A stretch of DNA of 64,000 bases, from contig JAFXXN010000074.1 of the NCBI GenBank assembly GCA_017542245.1, positions 1 to 64,000 of the forward strand. The letters run 5' to 3'. Positions within the stretch are counted from its first letter, which is position 1. Each line of letters starts with the position of its first letter. Below the pieces are notes generated by a model, which saw only the letters and a list, made by a program, of their open reading frames with translations, ran no database searches and was not told the origin of the DNA. The DNA comes from Lachnospiraceae bacterium. Its GTDB lineage: Bacteria; Bacillota; Clostridia; Lachnospirales; Lachnospiraceae. A program made the translations under genes and the position numbers. Shown here piece by piece: positions 35,938-45,703 of this stretch.

Positions 35938-37385
35938 GTGAAAATGCAAGATTAAAAAGCAAGACCATAGCTGGTATGTTCTGGAAAATAATGGAAAGAG
36001 TTTGCGCTCAGCTTGTTTCTTTTGCCGTTTCGATGTTACTAGCCAGAAGGCTGAGTCTCGATGAATATGGCCTAATTTCAATTGTCATGATTTTTCTGGC
36101 TATAGCGGATGTATTTGTAACAAGCGGGTTTTCAGCTGCACTGGTACAGAAAAAAGACGCAGATGATCTGGATTATTCTACCCTATTCTATTGCAGTCTG
36201 GTTATCAGCATAATAATTTATATATTACTTTACATATGTGCTCCATTGATTGCTGAATACTATCATAATGATATCCTTATTGCAATTGTAAGAATACTGT
36301 CTTTACGTCTGCCATTAAGCGTGTTTAATTCAGTTCAACACGCGTATGTTTCCAGTAATCTGCTGTTTAAAAAGTTTTTTCTGTCAACATTGTTTGGAGT
36401 CAGTATTTCAGGTATTGTCGGGTTAGTAATGGCATATAAAGGCTTTGGAGTATGGTCTTTGGTTGCGCAGTATCTGATTAATATTATTATTGACAGTATT
36501 GTTTTGTTTATAACAATCCCCTGGAGACCAAAGCTCATGTTTTCGTGGGATAGAGCTAAAACTCTTATGTCGTTTGGTTCTAAGGTATTGTTATCAACAT
36601 TGAGCGGTACAGTGTTTTACCATCTCAGAGGCATGGTGATTGGCAAAAAATACACAACTGCAGATCTTGCAGCTTATAACCGCGGGCAGCAGTTTTCTGA
36701 TCTGTTTACTGCCAATATCAGTACCTCTATTTTAACTGTTATGTTTCCTTCGTTATCTAAAGTGGGAGATGACAGAGAAAAAGTTAAAAACATGACCAGA
36801 AAAGCTTTTCAGGTTTTAGCCTTTGTCATGTTCCCGATTCTGATTGGATTGTGTGTCTGTGCAGAACCTATAGTAATGGTATTGCTGACGGATAAATGGA
36901 TTCCATGTATTCCCTATGTACAGATACTTTCCATTTTCTCAGCCATTAATGTCATAGCTGCATTACCTTTGGAAACTTTCAAAGCTATGGGCAGAAGTGA
37001 TATAAATCTGAAACTTGAATTTATTAAAAAGCCTGTTTTTCTGGTTCTATTATTTATAGGTGTAAAGTATGGCGTTTTATGGATTGCCATTACTTTAGCA
37101 ATATATGCCTTGTTTGAATACATAATCAACATGATATACCTCAGAGGCCTTATTGATTATTCACCAACAGAACATGTGTATGATATAGCAGGAGCAATTA
37201 TATGCACTTTGGTTATGAGTGTAGTGTATTTTCTGAATATCAGCGATGTTATGATAATTAAACTGTTTACGAAAGTAATCGCAGGAGTATTGCTGTATGT
37301 AATATCAGCAATGGTGATTAAACCTGCAGGTTATCAGTATTTAAAACAGTTATTATCAGAAAAAATGAAAGGTTTAGGAAAATAA
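35934..37385 (+). CDS. Wzx-type flippase (second copy)
   Basis: Polysaccharide-transport-family protein, 483 residues, about 12-14 helices. The N-terminal SKTIAGMFWKIMERVCAQ, then ARRLSLDEYGLISIVMIF and GFSAALVQKKDADDLDYST, match the lipopolysaccharide/teichuronic-acid exporter branch (WzxC/TuaB-like). ATG 35934 forms an ATGA overlap with the previous stop and is preferred to an in-frame ATG 18 bases upstream with no ribosome site. Confidence 0.9.
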   Translation: MSENARLKSKTIAGMFWKIMERVCAQLVSFAVSMLLARRLSLDEYGLISIVMIFLAIADVFVTSGFSAALVQKKDADDLDYSTLFYCSLVISIIIYILLYICAPLIAEYYHNDILIAIVRILSLRLPLSVFNSVQHAYVSSNLLFKKFFLSTLFGVSISGIVGLVMAYKGFGVWSLVAQYLINIIIDSIVLFITIPWRPKLMFSWDRAKTLMSFGSKVLLSTLSGTVFYHLRGMVIGKKYTTADLAAYNRGQQFSDLFTANISTSILTVMFPSLSKVGDDREKVKNMTRKAFQVLAFVMFPILIGLCVCAEPIVMVLLTDKWIPCIPYVQILSIFSAINVIAALPLETFKAMGRSDINLKLEFIKKPVFLVLLFIGVKYGVLWIAITLAIYALFEYIINMIYLRGLIDYSPTEHVYDIAGAIICTLVMSVVYFLNISDVMIIKLFTKVIAGVLLYVISAMVIKPAGYQYLKQLLSEKMKGLGK

Positions 37386-37395
37386 AGATTAACCT

Positions 37396-38337
37396 ATGAA
37401 CAAAGAAATCTCCGTAAGTGTTGTTGTCTGTACTTACAATCCAGATCAGACAAAACTGTTTAAAACACTTTATTCCGTATTTACTCAAAAAAACACTGAC
37501 TTTGAGGTTATTTTGACTGACGATGGCAGCAGTAAATTAGATAAGGAAACTATCAGAGATTATTTTGTAAAAAATCAATTTGAAAACTACAAACTGGTAT
37601 TTAGCGATAAAAACAGAGGTACAGTTCTAAACTATTTTGCAGGATTGAAACAAGCCAAAGGTAAATATGTTAAAGTAATATCCCCTGGTGATTATCTATA
37701 TGACGAGAATACACTGAGACAGTTTTATGATTTCTGTGAAGAAGGTAATATTGATATCTGTTTTGGAAAAGCAGCAACTTACTATGAAAAAAACGGGAAA
37801 GTTAAATTATATCCGTTCATGGCTCCTTCCAGTGTAGAATGTTATAAAAAGAAGGACTTGAAGGCAATAAAGTACAACTACTTTATGTATAAGGATTTTA
37901 TCATTGGTGCTAATTTCTTCTGTAAGACTGAGCTAAATATGAAATACCTTGAACAAATATTGAACAAAGTAACATATGATGAAGGAATGGCATATGTACT
38001 CATGGTTCGGGATGGAATCAGAATAGCTTATTGTGATGAATACATAGTATGGTATGAATTTGGATACGGCATTTCTTCAAGCTTTACAAGTGAGAGACAA
38101 AAGACACTTGATAAAGATGTTAAAACAGCGTTTGATCTGGCTGCCAGTAATAGTAATTGCAGAATGGCAAAGGTAGCCTCAAAACTTTGGTTTGGCAATA
38201 AGATGTCTGCTAATACTCAGAGAATCATAACAGGTATAAGACGCAGACTGGTCAAGGCGACAACAAAAGCATATAATAACTATGCTGATGTGGAGATCAG
38301 TAAATATAACAGAATAGTTTCTGAATATGATAAATAG
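37396..38337 (+). CDS. Glycosyltransferase, GT2
   Basis: GT2 enzyme of 313 residues: ISVSVVVCTYNPDQTKLFKTL, LTDDGSSKLDKET, NRGTVLNYFAGLKQAKG and ISPGDYLYDENTL, where the usual DxD acidic pair is replaced by PGD. The altered metal site may mean a different donor or weaker activity. It lies between a flippase and the FdtA-like gene. Confidence 0.83.
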   Translation: MNKEISVSVVVCTYNPDQTKLFKTLYSVFTQKNTDFEVILTDDGSSKLDKETIRDYFVKNQFENYKLVFSDKNRGTVLNYFAGLKQAKGKYVKVISPGDYLYDENTLRQFYDFCEEGNIDICFGKAATYYEKNGKVKLYPFMAPSSVECYKKKDLKAIKYNYFMYKDFIIGANFFCKTELNMKYLEQILNKVTYDEGMAYVLMVRDGIRIAYCDEYIVWYEFGYGISSSFTSERQKTLDKDVKTAFDLAASNSNCRMAKVASKLWFGNKMSANTQRIITGIRRRLVKATTKAYNNYADVEISKYNRIVSEYDK

Positions 38338-38350
38338 TGAGGGTAATACC

Positions 38351-38755
38351 ATGGAAATAAAAACATTTGATTTTAAGATTCACGGAGATTCCAGAGGAAA
38401 ACTGGTAGCAATTGAAACATTAAGGGATATTCCTTTTGAAGTAAAACGCTGCTATTATATGTGGGAAACAACCGAAGGTGTAACCAGAGGAAAACACGCA
38501 CATAAAAAACTCGAACAGGTTTTAATATGTGTTCATGGAAAATGTAAGATTTTAATGGATGACGGTCACGAAAAAGCGGTTGTTGAATTAAATGATCCAA
38601 GCGTTGGCCTGCATATAAAAGGTTTAATCTGGAGAGAAATGTTTGATTTTTCCAATGATGCAGTATTGATGGTGTTAGCCAGTGATTATTATAATGAAGA
38701 AGATTATATCAGAAACTATGAAGATTTTATGAAATGTGTAGAAAGCGGTGAATAA
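38351..38755 (+). CDS. fdtA: dTDP-4-keto-6-deoxyhexose 3,4-ketoisomerase (FdtA/QdtA family)
   Basis: Small cupin enzyme (134 residues) that turns the RmlB product into a 3-keto sugar, ready for amination. Visible: [36 protein letters not shown], then [21 protein letters not shown]. The run resembles FdtA more than QdtA by memory, which would give the galacto series (Fuc3N), but this cannot be settled by eye. ATG 38351 has GAGGG upstream; an earlier in-frame start lacks support. Confidence 0.85.
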   Translation: MEIKTFDFKIHGDSRGKLVAIETLRDIPFEVKRCYYMWETTEGVTRGKHAHKKLEQVLICVHGKCKILMDDGHEKAVVELNDPSVGLHIKGLIWREMFDFSNDAVLMVLASDYYNEEDYIRNYEDFMKCVESGE

Positions 38756-38757
38756 AA

Positions 38758-39855
38758 ATGAAAGTGCCATTTGTCAGTTTAAAACCACTTGAAAAAACTA
38801 TTGATAAAGAGTTAAGAAACGCTTTTGACCGTGTATATGGCAGAAGCTGGTATATTGAAGGGGAAGAAGATACTGCTTTTGAAAAAGCCTTTGCAGAATA
38901 CTGTGACTGTAAATATGCAGTTGGTGTTGGCAACGGCCTTGATGCATTAATGCTGGCTTTAAAAGCTTTAAATATCGGGCCTGGTGATGAGGTAATAGTA
39001 CCAAGTAATACATATATAGCTACAGCGTTAGCTGTTACATATGTTGGAGCAGATGTAGTATTTGTAGAACCGGATATCAGAACTTTTAATATTAATCCTG
39101 CTTTGATAGAAGAGAAAATAACAGATAAGACAAAAGCAATCATGCCTGTTCACTTATATGGTCAGGCCTGTGATATGGATCCAATTGTAGAAATTGCCAG
39201 AAAACATGGACTTTATATAATTGAAGACTGTGCACAGGCACATGGATCAACATATAAAGGAAAAAGAATTGGATCTTTCAGCGATATTGCCGGTTTCAGT
39301 TTTTATCCAGGGAAGAATTTAGGTGCTTTTGGGGATGCAGGTGCGGTTACTACCAATAACAAAGAATATGCAGACAAAGTCAGAGCTTTAGGTAATTACG
39401 GATCTGACTATAAATATCACCATATTTATAAAGGTCATAATTCACGTCTTGATGAATTCCAGGCTGCTATTCTTTCAGCAAAATTGCCTTCACTTGATGA
39501 AGTAAATAAAAACAGAAGAGCAGCAGCCAGAAAGTATCTTGAAGGCATAAGCAATCCAAAAGTCATATTACCGTATGTACTGGAGGATGTTGAACCGGTA
39601 TGGCATATATTCGGTATCAGATGTAAGGAAAGAGCAGCTTTGGAAAAACATCTGAACGACAGAGGTATTGGTACAAATAAACATTATCCTATTCCTATGC
39701 ATCTTCAGGAATGCTACAAGGATCTGGGATTTAAAAAAGGCGATTTCCCAATTGCAGAAGAAATCAGTGAGACAGAGTTAAGCATACCAATGTATTATGG
39801 AATGACAGATGAAGAAATCAATTATGTCATTGATGCAATTAACTCATTTGAATAG
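38758..39855 (+). CDS. fdtB: PLP-dependent sugar 3-aminotransferase (FdtB/QdtB, DegT family)
   Basis: Aminates the 3-keto sugar to dTDP-3-amino-3,6-dideoxyhexose. Visible: [59 protein letters not shown] and the PLP-lysine region [18 protein letters not shown]. 365 residues. Directly after the ketoisomerase, which fixes the C3 assignment over other DegT enzymes. Confidence 0.9.
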   Translation: MKVPFVSLKPLEKTIDKELRNAFDRVYGRSWYIEGEEDTAFEKAFAEYCDCKYAVGVGNGLDALMLALKALNIGPGDEVIVPSNTYIATALAVTYVGADVVFVEPDIRTFNINPALIEEKITDKTKAIMPVHLYGQACDMDPIVEIARKHGLYIIEDCAQAHGSTYKGKRIGSFSDIAGFSFYPGKNLGAFGDAGAVTTNNKEYADKVRALGNYGSDYKYHHIYKGHNSRLDEFQAAILSAKLPSLDEVNKNRRAAARKYLEGISNPKVILPYVLEDVEPVWHIFGIRCKERAALEKHLNDRGIGTNKHYPIPMHLQECYKDLGFKKGDFPIAEEISETELSIPMYYGMTDEEINYVIDAINSFE

Positions 39856-39857
39856 AA

Positions 39858-40922
39858 ATGACAGAAGCAAAAACAAGAAAATCAAACATTGAAGTATTAA
39901 GATTACTCGCTGCCATAGGAGTAATCCTTTTACATTACAATAACCATGATATTGGAGGCCGGTTTAAATACGTTACAAAAGGGACTATAAATGAGCAGTT
40001 TCTGATTTTTATAGAATCTCTGTTTATATGTTCGGTTAATGTTTTCGTGCTTATTACCGGTTATTTTCTGTGTAGAAAAAGCAGAGTCAGCTTATGGAAA
40101 CCAATTGAACTTCTGGCTGAAGTAAGTGTGATAAACGCGGGAATTTATGTGGCAAAAGCCATTTTGCTACACTCACATTTTTCATTAAAAGAACTATTTA
40201 TTAAGCTTTTGCCGATGAATTATTTTGCAATTTTCTATTCTGTGATCTATGCATTTGCACCATTTACCAATCAGCTTTTGAATAAGAATAAAAAAGAATC
40301 CCGCGATGCATTAATGTGGTTAATTATAATTCTATTCAGCTTTATTCCAACATTATTAACATATATTGAGCACTTTCTGGAAATAAACCTTGGAGGCATG
40401 AGTACAGTAGGTGTTAACAATATCCAGACCGGTTATACTGTAGTACATTTTCTGCAGATGTACTGTATAGGTGCATATCTGAAAATTAACAAGGAGAAAA
40501 CTGATAAGATTAATACAGGAGTAATACTGTTTTTATTCCTGTTATCTGTGTTAATGATCCATATTACAACCGGGATATATTCAACAGCAGCCAGATCTTA
40601 CTGCAACCCTCTGGTTATTATGGAAGCGGCAACAGCATTTCTGCTGTTTGACAGGATGAATATAAAATACAGTAAATTGTTAAACAGTGTAGCTAAAACA
40701 TCATTTACAGTATATCTTCTGCATCTCAATTTTCTGCCGCACATGAAAGTCAGCCGGTTTGTTAACAAACCTTTATATATACTGATTGCACATATGATTG
40801 GGTGTGTCTTTATATGTCTGGCAATAAGCTATATTTGTCATTACATATATTCATATTTTGCTGAGATCGTATTCAAAGTTTTAAGAGAAAGAATTACATT
40901 AGATGTTTATGCAGAGGAATAG
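39858..40922 (+). CDS. Membrane O-acyltransferase (acyltransferase-3 family)
   Basis: Integral membrane acyltransferase of about ten helices, 354 residues, with the N-terminal RLLAAIGVILLHYNNH holding the family's histidine. Expected to O-acetylate a sugar of the repeat unit or polymer. It starts 2 bases after the aminotransferase stop. Confidence 0.85.
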   Translation: MTEAKTRKSNIEVLRLLAAIGVILLHYNNHDIGGRFKYVTKGTINEQFLIFIESLFICSVNVFVLITGYFLCRKSRVSLWKPIELLAEVSVINAGIYVAKAILLHSHFSLKELFIKLLPMNYFAIFYSVIYAFAPFTNQLLNKNKKESRDALMWLIIILFSFIPTLLTYIEHFLEINLGGMSTVGVNNIQTGYTVVHFLQMYCIGAYLKINKEKTDKINTGVILFLFLLSVLMIHITTGIYSTAARSYCNPLVIMEAATAFLLFDRMNIKYSKLLNSVAKTSFTVYLLHLNFLPHMKVSRFVNKPLYILIAHMIGCVFICLAISYICHYIYSYFAEIVFKVLRERITLDVYAEE

Positions 40923-40923
40923 C

Positions 40924-41433
40924 ATGTTAAGAGAATTAAATCAAAAAGATGCTCCATTAATGCTGGAATGGATGCACGATAAAAATGTAATCGAAAAAAT
41001 GAAAACGGATTTCATGTCTTTTAGCTTGGAAAACTGTATCGGTTTTATAGAAAAAGCACAGAATGATGAAAAGAATATTCATTTGGCAATAGTTGATGAA
41101 AACGATGAATATCAGGGAACAGTATCATTGAAGCATATTTATAATGATATGGCTGAATTTGCGATTACAATAAGATCATGTGCAATGGGGAAAGGCATCA
41201 GTGGCTCAGCTATGCATGAAATAATTGAGCTTGGTTTTAATAAATATAATTTGAAAAAAATATACTGGTGCGTTAATCCAGATAATAAAAGAGCTGTCAG
41301 GTTCTATGATAAAAACGGTTATAACAGAATAAATATAAAGGAACTTGGCATATATGATTTTTTAGTAGGAAATGACATTTACTCAGACGATGAAATAAAC
41401 GATTTTATCTGGTATCTGGTGGAGAATAAATAA
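40924..41433 (+). CDS. GNAT-family acetyltransferase
   Basis: GNAT enzyme of 169 residues: MLRELNQKDAPLMLEWMHD, AIVDENDEYQGTVSLKHI, MGKGISGSAMHEIIELGF as the acetyl-CoA loop, and WCVNPDNKRAVRFYDKNGY. By position it may N-acetylate the 3-amino sugar, a step done by hexapeptide enzymes (FdtC/QdtC) in studied pathways; no such gene lies beside fdtB here. ATG 40924 with GAGG upstream is used. It overlaps the flippase start by one base. Confidence 0.8.
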   Translation: MLRELNQKDAPLMLEWMHDKNVIEKMKTDFMSFSLENCIGFIEKAQNDEKNIHLAIVDENDEYQGTVSLKHIYNDMAEFAITIRSCAMGKGISGSAMHEIIELGFNKYNLKKIYWCVNPDNKRAVRFYDKNGYNRINIKELGIYDFLVGNDIYSDDEINDFIWYLVENK

Positions 41434-42875
41434 TGGTATTAAAAGAAAAGAAGGAACAGGTAGTATCACAACAGGTTAAGGCATCTGTGGCATACACGGT
41501 TTGCAGTGTATTGCAGAGATCACTTAGCTTTATTACCATGCCTATTTTTTCTAATCTTCTTGCACCTGAGGAATATGGATTATCTAATGCTTATCAGAGT
41601 GTAATGGCCATTCTTATAACTTTTACATCCTTACAGCTTCCGTATGGGTCTTTTGCAAAAGCAATGATCAAATATGAAGATGACAGAGATGGATATGTAT
41701 CGGCAATCAATGGATTATGTACTGTACTTACTCTGATTTTCTTTGCGGTTTATTTCCCGTTCAGGAAGATATTCAATGGGTTCATGGATCTTACCACTCT
41801 GTTAATGACAGTTATGGGATTTGAAATGCTGATGAATACCTCAATGAATCTGTGGATGGGAAAAGAGCGTTTTGAATACAGCTATAAAAAAGTTGTATTT
41901 GTTACATTCCTTATGTCAGTATTAACAGCTATTGTTGGAATTGTTGCAGTGAAATACTCAACTGATAAAGCTTTAGCCAAAGTCCTTTCGGCGTCTTTGA
42001 TTGTGATTTTCCTGGGAGGAATAATATATATCTATTCAATTATAAAAGGACATAAGTTCTATGATAAGGAATACTGGCAATATGCGTTGAATTTCAATAT
42101 TCCACTTATACCTTATTATCTTTCACAGATTATTTTTAATCAGTCTGATAAGCTAATGATTGACAGAATGTGCAGCCGCCGGGAAGGTGCATTATATGGT
42201 GTAGCATATAGCGTAGCTATTATTTTCTCTTTTGTGCTGAACGCTATTAACAGTTCATATCAGCCATGGCTGTACAATAAGATAAAAGATCAGGATTTTG
42301 AAGATAATAAAAAGGTGTCTATGGCCATAGCAGCAGTAATGGGAATACTTCTGCTTGGACTCATATCCATAGCACCTGAATTTATGAGAATACTTCATAA
42401 AGATTATTACGATGGATTATGGGTAATACCTCCTGTTGCCATGAGTCTGTTGCTATTGTTCTACACCCAGTTATTTGTAAATGTTGAATTCTTCTATGAA
42501 GCAAAGAAGTATCTTGTTATGGGATCAATTCTTTCTGCAATCATCAATGTTGTCCTCAACTATTTCCTGATTCCTGTTTTCGGCTATCATATTGCAGGAT
42601 ATACGACTTTAATCAGTTATATTTTGTTCGCAATAGGTAATTATTACTGTGCTATGATTGTCTGTGATAAGAACAACGCAAAAAAAGACATGTATGATTA
42701 CAAGGGTTTAATAATCATCATGTTATTATTCCTGTTCTGTGGTATAGTGCTGACACTTCTATATAAACATATGATAATCAGATATATATTAATTGTTGTT
42801 GTCTTAACTGCAGGAGCTGTAACATATAAGATCTGGCTTCCGCTGTTATTGGAATGCATCAGACTATTCAGATAA
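41433..42875 (+). CDS. Wzx-type flippase (third copy)
   Basis: Polysaccharide-transport-family membrane protein of 480 residues. Visible: VAYTVCSVLQRSLSFITMP, FSNLLAPEEYGLSNAYQS and PLIPYYLSQIIFNQSDKLMI. Its sequence differs from the other two flippases, so it is not a recent copy. It ends the rightward block at a bidirectional terminator. Confidence 0.88.
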   Translation: MVLKEKKEQVVSQQVKASVAYTVCSVLQRSLSFITMPIFSNLLAPEEYGLSNAYQSVMAILITFTSLQLPYGSFAKAMIKYEDDRDGYVSAINGLCTVLTLIFFAVYFPFRKIFNGFMDLTTLLMTVMGFEMLMNTSMNLWMGKERFEYSYKKVVFVTFLMSVLTAIVGIVAVKYSTDKALAKVLSASLIVIFLGGIIYIYSIIKGHKFYDKEYWQYALNFNIPLIPYYLSQIIFNQSDKLMIDRMCSRREGALYGVAYSVAIIFSFVLNAINSSYQPWLYNKIKDQDFEDNKKVSMAIAAVMGILLLGLISIAPEFMRILHKDYYDGLWVIPPVAMSLLLLFYTQLFVNVEFFYEAKKYLVMGSILSAIINVVLNYFLIPVFGYHIAGYTTLISYILFAIGNYYCAMIVCDKNNAKKDMYDYKGLIIIMLLFLFCGIVLTLLYKHMIIRYILIVVVLTAGAVTYKIWLPLLLECIRLFR

Positions 42876-42899
42876 AAAGTTGAATTGCTTCAACTTTTT
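42874..42899. terminator. Bidirectional terminator between convergent genes
   Basis: AAAAAGTTGAA (42874-42884) and TTCAACTTTTT (42889-42899) pair perfectly around TTGC. T-runs lie on both strands, and the structure overlaps the stop codons of the flippase and of the reverse-strand GT2. Confidence 0.85.
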
Positions 42900-43864
42900 T
42901 TGTAGGTAAGTGTGATAATTTTTCGTGCAACTTTATAATAATAGAACAAAACATAAGACAGCATGATAGTAATAAGAGTATTTGCTTTCTCTATTACACT
43001 AGCATCATCATATGTCCTCAATGTATTAATAATGTCATAATCATATTTCGCTGCAGCATCAATATATTTTTTATATTTGTTGCCATCTAACTCTTTTCTT
43101 TCCCTAAAACACAGGACAAGTGGCTTATGGAATCTGGCTAGGGAACTTGCAATGAGCTTGTTTTTATGTTTTATATCCTGCAACATTAACAATTCAAGCA
43201 AAGCTAATTCTGTTTTGTCAGAAGAATCCATGATACTGCTGCTTCTTTGTCTGTATGAAAAAGTTATTTTATTTAAACAATTCCATTTACCTGCAAGTAT
43301 TATGGAGTATTGAAGGCCGGTATCATCGCAAAATCTATTCAGGAAGTATCCATCGTCATAAATACTTTTTCTGAACATGAAACATGATATGTGTGTATAC
43401 GCACCTGACCAGTATAAAGATTCGTTCATTGGTTTAAATATGCAGTCTTCACTTCTGTCAGACCAGAACTTACGAAGTCCTGAAACACATGAGTAGTATT
43501 CTTTATTTGAATCTAGTATTTCGATTTGCTTTTCAAAAACAGTAGAATCGTTGTAATAATCGTCTCCGGATAAGATCACAATATACTCACCTTTAGCCAT
43601 GGATATTCCACGTTTAATTACATTTGATACTCTATAGGATGGTATTATAGTTTCTTTTGATATAATATCAGACCTATCCATAACAAAATGACTGATATTA
43701 TCATATTGTTTTTCATATTCTTTTATTATTTCAATACTGTTATCTGAAGAGCCATCATCGCCAATGATGATTTCCATATCTTTATAGGTCTGGTTAAGAC
43801 AACTGTTGATGGCTTCTGGTAAATATTGAGCTTCGTTATATGAAATTATTATTACTGAAAGCAT
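42890..43864 (-). CDS. Glycosyltransferase, GT2 (reverse strand)
   Basis: GT2 enzyme of 324 residues: VIIISYNEAQYLPEAINSCL, IGDDGSSDNS, VILSGDDYYNDSTV and SCFMFRKSIYDDGYF. Its own promoter lies at 43885-43913. It is the only complete reverse-strand gene in the glycan region, suggesting later insertion or separate control. A GAGG site precedes its ATG. Confidence 0.85.
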   Translation of the reverse strand: MLSVIIISYNEAQYLPEAINSCLNQTYKDMEIIIGDDGSSDNSIEIIKEYEKQYDNISHFVMDRSDIISKETIIPSYRVSNVIKRGISMAKGEYIVILSGDDYYNDSTVFEKQIEILDSNKEYYSCVSGLRKFWSDRSEDCIFKPMNESLYWSGAYTHISCFMFRKSIYDDGYFLNRFCDDTGLQYSIILAGKWNCLNKITFSYRQRSSSIMDSSDKTELALLELLMLQDIKHKNKLIASSLARFHKPLVLCFRERKELDGNKYKKYIDAAAKYDYDIINTLRTYDDASVIEKANTLITIMLSYVLFYYYKVARKIITLTYKKS

Positions 43865-43884
43865 GCTTTTTCCTCACGTCGATA

Positions 43885-43913
43885 ATTCTAACACAATGCA
43901 TAAATGTTGTAAA
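43885..43913 (-). promoter_or_regulatory. Promoter for the reverse-strand GT2
   Basis: Read on the reverse strand: TTTACA (43913-43908), 17-base spacer, TAGAAT (43890-43885). Spacing is ideal and it sits just upstream of the gene. Confidence 0.6.
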
Positions 43914-43936
43914 ACGAATGGAAGCTGCTTTATATT
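43907..43936 (+). promoter_or_regulatory. Promoter for the 43986 gene, overlapping the divergent one
   Basis: TTGTAA (43907-43912), 18-base spacer, TATATT (43931-43936). Its -35 box shares bases with the -35 box of the reverse promoter, so the two may exclude each other. Confidence 0.4.
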
Positions 43937-43985
43937 CAAAATAAAGTAAGTGTGTTAAGATAAATTGTACAAGGAAATAATAAAC

Positions 43986-45191
43986 ATGCTCTTAAGAAGA
44001 ATAAAGAATAAGCTGTATAGAGTTAAAAGTGATGTTTTGGCAGATTACTATTTAAGAAAGCTGAAAAATAGGAAATACTCTGGAAACAGTATCAAAGTAG
44101 GGTTTCTGGTTCAGATGCCTGAGCTTTGGGACAAACAAAACAGGATTTATGAGGAAATGTTGAAGAGACCTGATTTCAAACCGGTTTTGATAGTAATTCC
44201 AGGTTTTGACCTTGAAAAAAACCAACTCAGGCAGTATGGGGTTGAATATGAGTTTTTCAGAAAGAAGTATCCTGAGTCGTTGCTGTATAAATATGATGAT
44301 CCGAAATTAAATATTCAGGAAATGGATTATTTGTTTATGCAGAGACCATATGATATGTATATGCCGAATGGTTTGAAATCATACGATATAGTTAAATTTG
44401 CGAAACTGTGTTATCTGCCATATGGCATGATTTGCTCAGATGTATTTGTTGGGCTCAACTCAAACAGGGAATTCTTCAGGAATGTTTATGCATACTTCGC
44501 AGACAGTGAAGACATGCTGAATGCTGTTAAGAATAAATATAAAAACAGTGTAAAAGCCGGGATCAGGCATCATGTGTTTTTAGGCTATCCTGAATTGGAA
44601 AACTACTTTAATCTTCCTCATACAAGCAAGGCAATAACTGTTACATGGACACCAAGATGGACAACTGATAAAACATATGGCGGAAGTAATTTCCTAAAGT
44701 ATAAAGATAAAATGCTTACTATCCCGGAAAAATACGACGTTAAAATGATTTTCAGACCACATCCGTTGATGTTTGAAAACTTTATCAAAACCGGTATTTT
44801 CAGTGCTGAACAGGTGGATGAGTACAAAAAGGAACTGAAGGACAAGGGAATTATTCTTGATATCGGTACTGATATATATGATACTTTCTGTCAGACGGAT
44901 ATCCTTATAACTGATATATCTACTATTATAGGACCGTTCTTTGTAAGTGGAAGGCCAATCATTTATTGCAACGGGAACATTGAATTAAACAGGCTGTACA
45001 GTAAAATGATTGATAATTCATATAGAACTGATACATTTGAGGATATAGAAAAAGCGCTTTTTAGTATTTTGAATAATCAGGATATCAAAAAAGAAAACAG
45101 ACAGAATTACATTGGTGAATTGAAAAAGATTCATGACAATGCATCTGTTCGAATTACAGATTATATAAAAAAGGATTCAAATAAACAGTAG
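43986..45191 (+). CDS. CDP-glycerol glycerophosphotransferase-like protein (TagB/TagF type)
   Basis: Predicted to move a phospho-alditol or similar group from a CDP donor to a glycan at the inner membrane face. The C-terminal half has VTWTPRWTTDKTYGG, MIFRPHPLMFEN, then DILITDISTIIGPFFVSGRPIIY, shortened to the DISTI core, all typical of this fold. ATG 43986 is used because AAGGAA lies about 9 bases upstream, giving 401 residues; an in-frame TTG lies 21 bases earlier. The next gene makes a CDP-activated donor, supporting the pairing. Confidence 0.8.
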   Translation: MLLRRIKNKLYRVKSDVLADYYLRKLKNRKYSGNSIKVGFLVQMPELWDKQNRIYEEMLKRPDFKPVLIVIPGFDLEKNQLRQYGVEYEFFRKKYPESLLYKYDDPKLNIQEMDYLFMQRPYDMYMPNGLKSYDIVKFAKLCYLPYGMICSDVFVGLNSNREFFRNVYAYFADSEDMLNAVKNKYKNSVKAGIRHHVFLGYPELENYFNLPHTSKAITVTWTPRWTTDKTYGGSNFLKYKDKMLTIPEKYDVKMIFRPHPLMFENFIKTGIFSAEQVDEYKKELKDKGIILDIGTDIYDTFCQTDILITDISTIIGPFFVSGRPIIYCNGNIELNRLYSKMIDNSYRTDTFEDIEKALFSILNNQDIKKENRQNYIGELKKIHDNASVRITDYIKKDSNKQ

Positions 45192-45217
45192 CTCTTATTT
45201 GAATTCGGGAGGAATAC

Positions 45218-45703
45218 ATGGAAAAGGAAATTATTGGATATACGGCTGGAGTTTATGATTTGTTTCACATCGGACACTTAAATCTTTTAAAAAATGCCAA
45301 AGGTCTTTGTGACAGATTGATAGTTGGTGTTACTGTAGATGAACTTGTTCAGTATAAAGGCAAAAACGCTATGATACCGTATGAGGACAGAGCTGAGATA
45401 GTCAGAGCAATTAAGTACGTTGATGCAGTTGTCCCGCAAAAGGACATGGATAAACTGGCAATGTGTAAAAAGCTTGGAGCATCGTATATGTTTGTTGGTG
45501 ATGACTGGTATGACACTGAAAAATGGAATAAATACGAAGAAGAGTTTGCCAAGGAAGGAATCAAAATTATATATTTTCCATACACAGAAGGAATATCTTC
45601 GACAAAAATAACTGAAGCCCTGAAGCACGTAAGAGGATGGGTTCAGGAACCAACAAAAATAACAAAACTTAATATTGATGAGGAGGACGACAATGTTAAA
45701 TAA
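45218..45703 (+). CDS. Glycerol-3-phosphate cytidylyltransferase-like (TagD family)
   Basis: Transfers CMP from CTP to a phosphorylated alcohol. Visible: GYTAGVYDLFHIGHLNLL with the catalytic HxGH, RLIVGVTVDE, PYEDRAEIVRAI, and GISSTKITEAL near the C-terminus (RxEGISTT-type motif here TEGISSTKI). At 161 residues it is about 30 longer than TagD, with an acidic tail. The true substrate could be glycerol phosphate, ribitol phosphate or ethanolamine phosphate. Its last 11 bases overlap the next gene. Confidence 0.83.
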   Translation: MEKEIIGYTAGVYDLFHIGHLNLLKNAKGLCDRLIVGVTVDELVQYKGKNAMIPYEDRAEIVRAIKYVDAVVPQKDMDKLAMCKKLGASYMFVGDDWYDTEKWNKYEEEFAKEGIKIIYFPYTEGISSTKITEALKHVRGWVQEPTKITKLNIDEEDDNVK

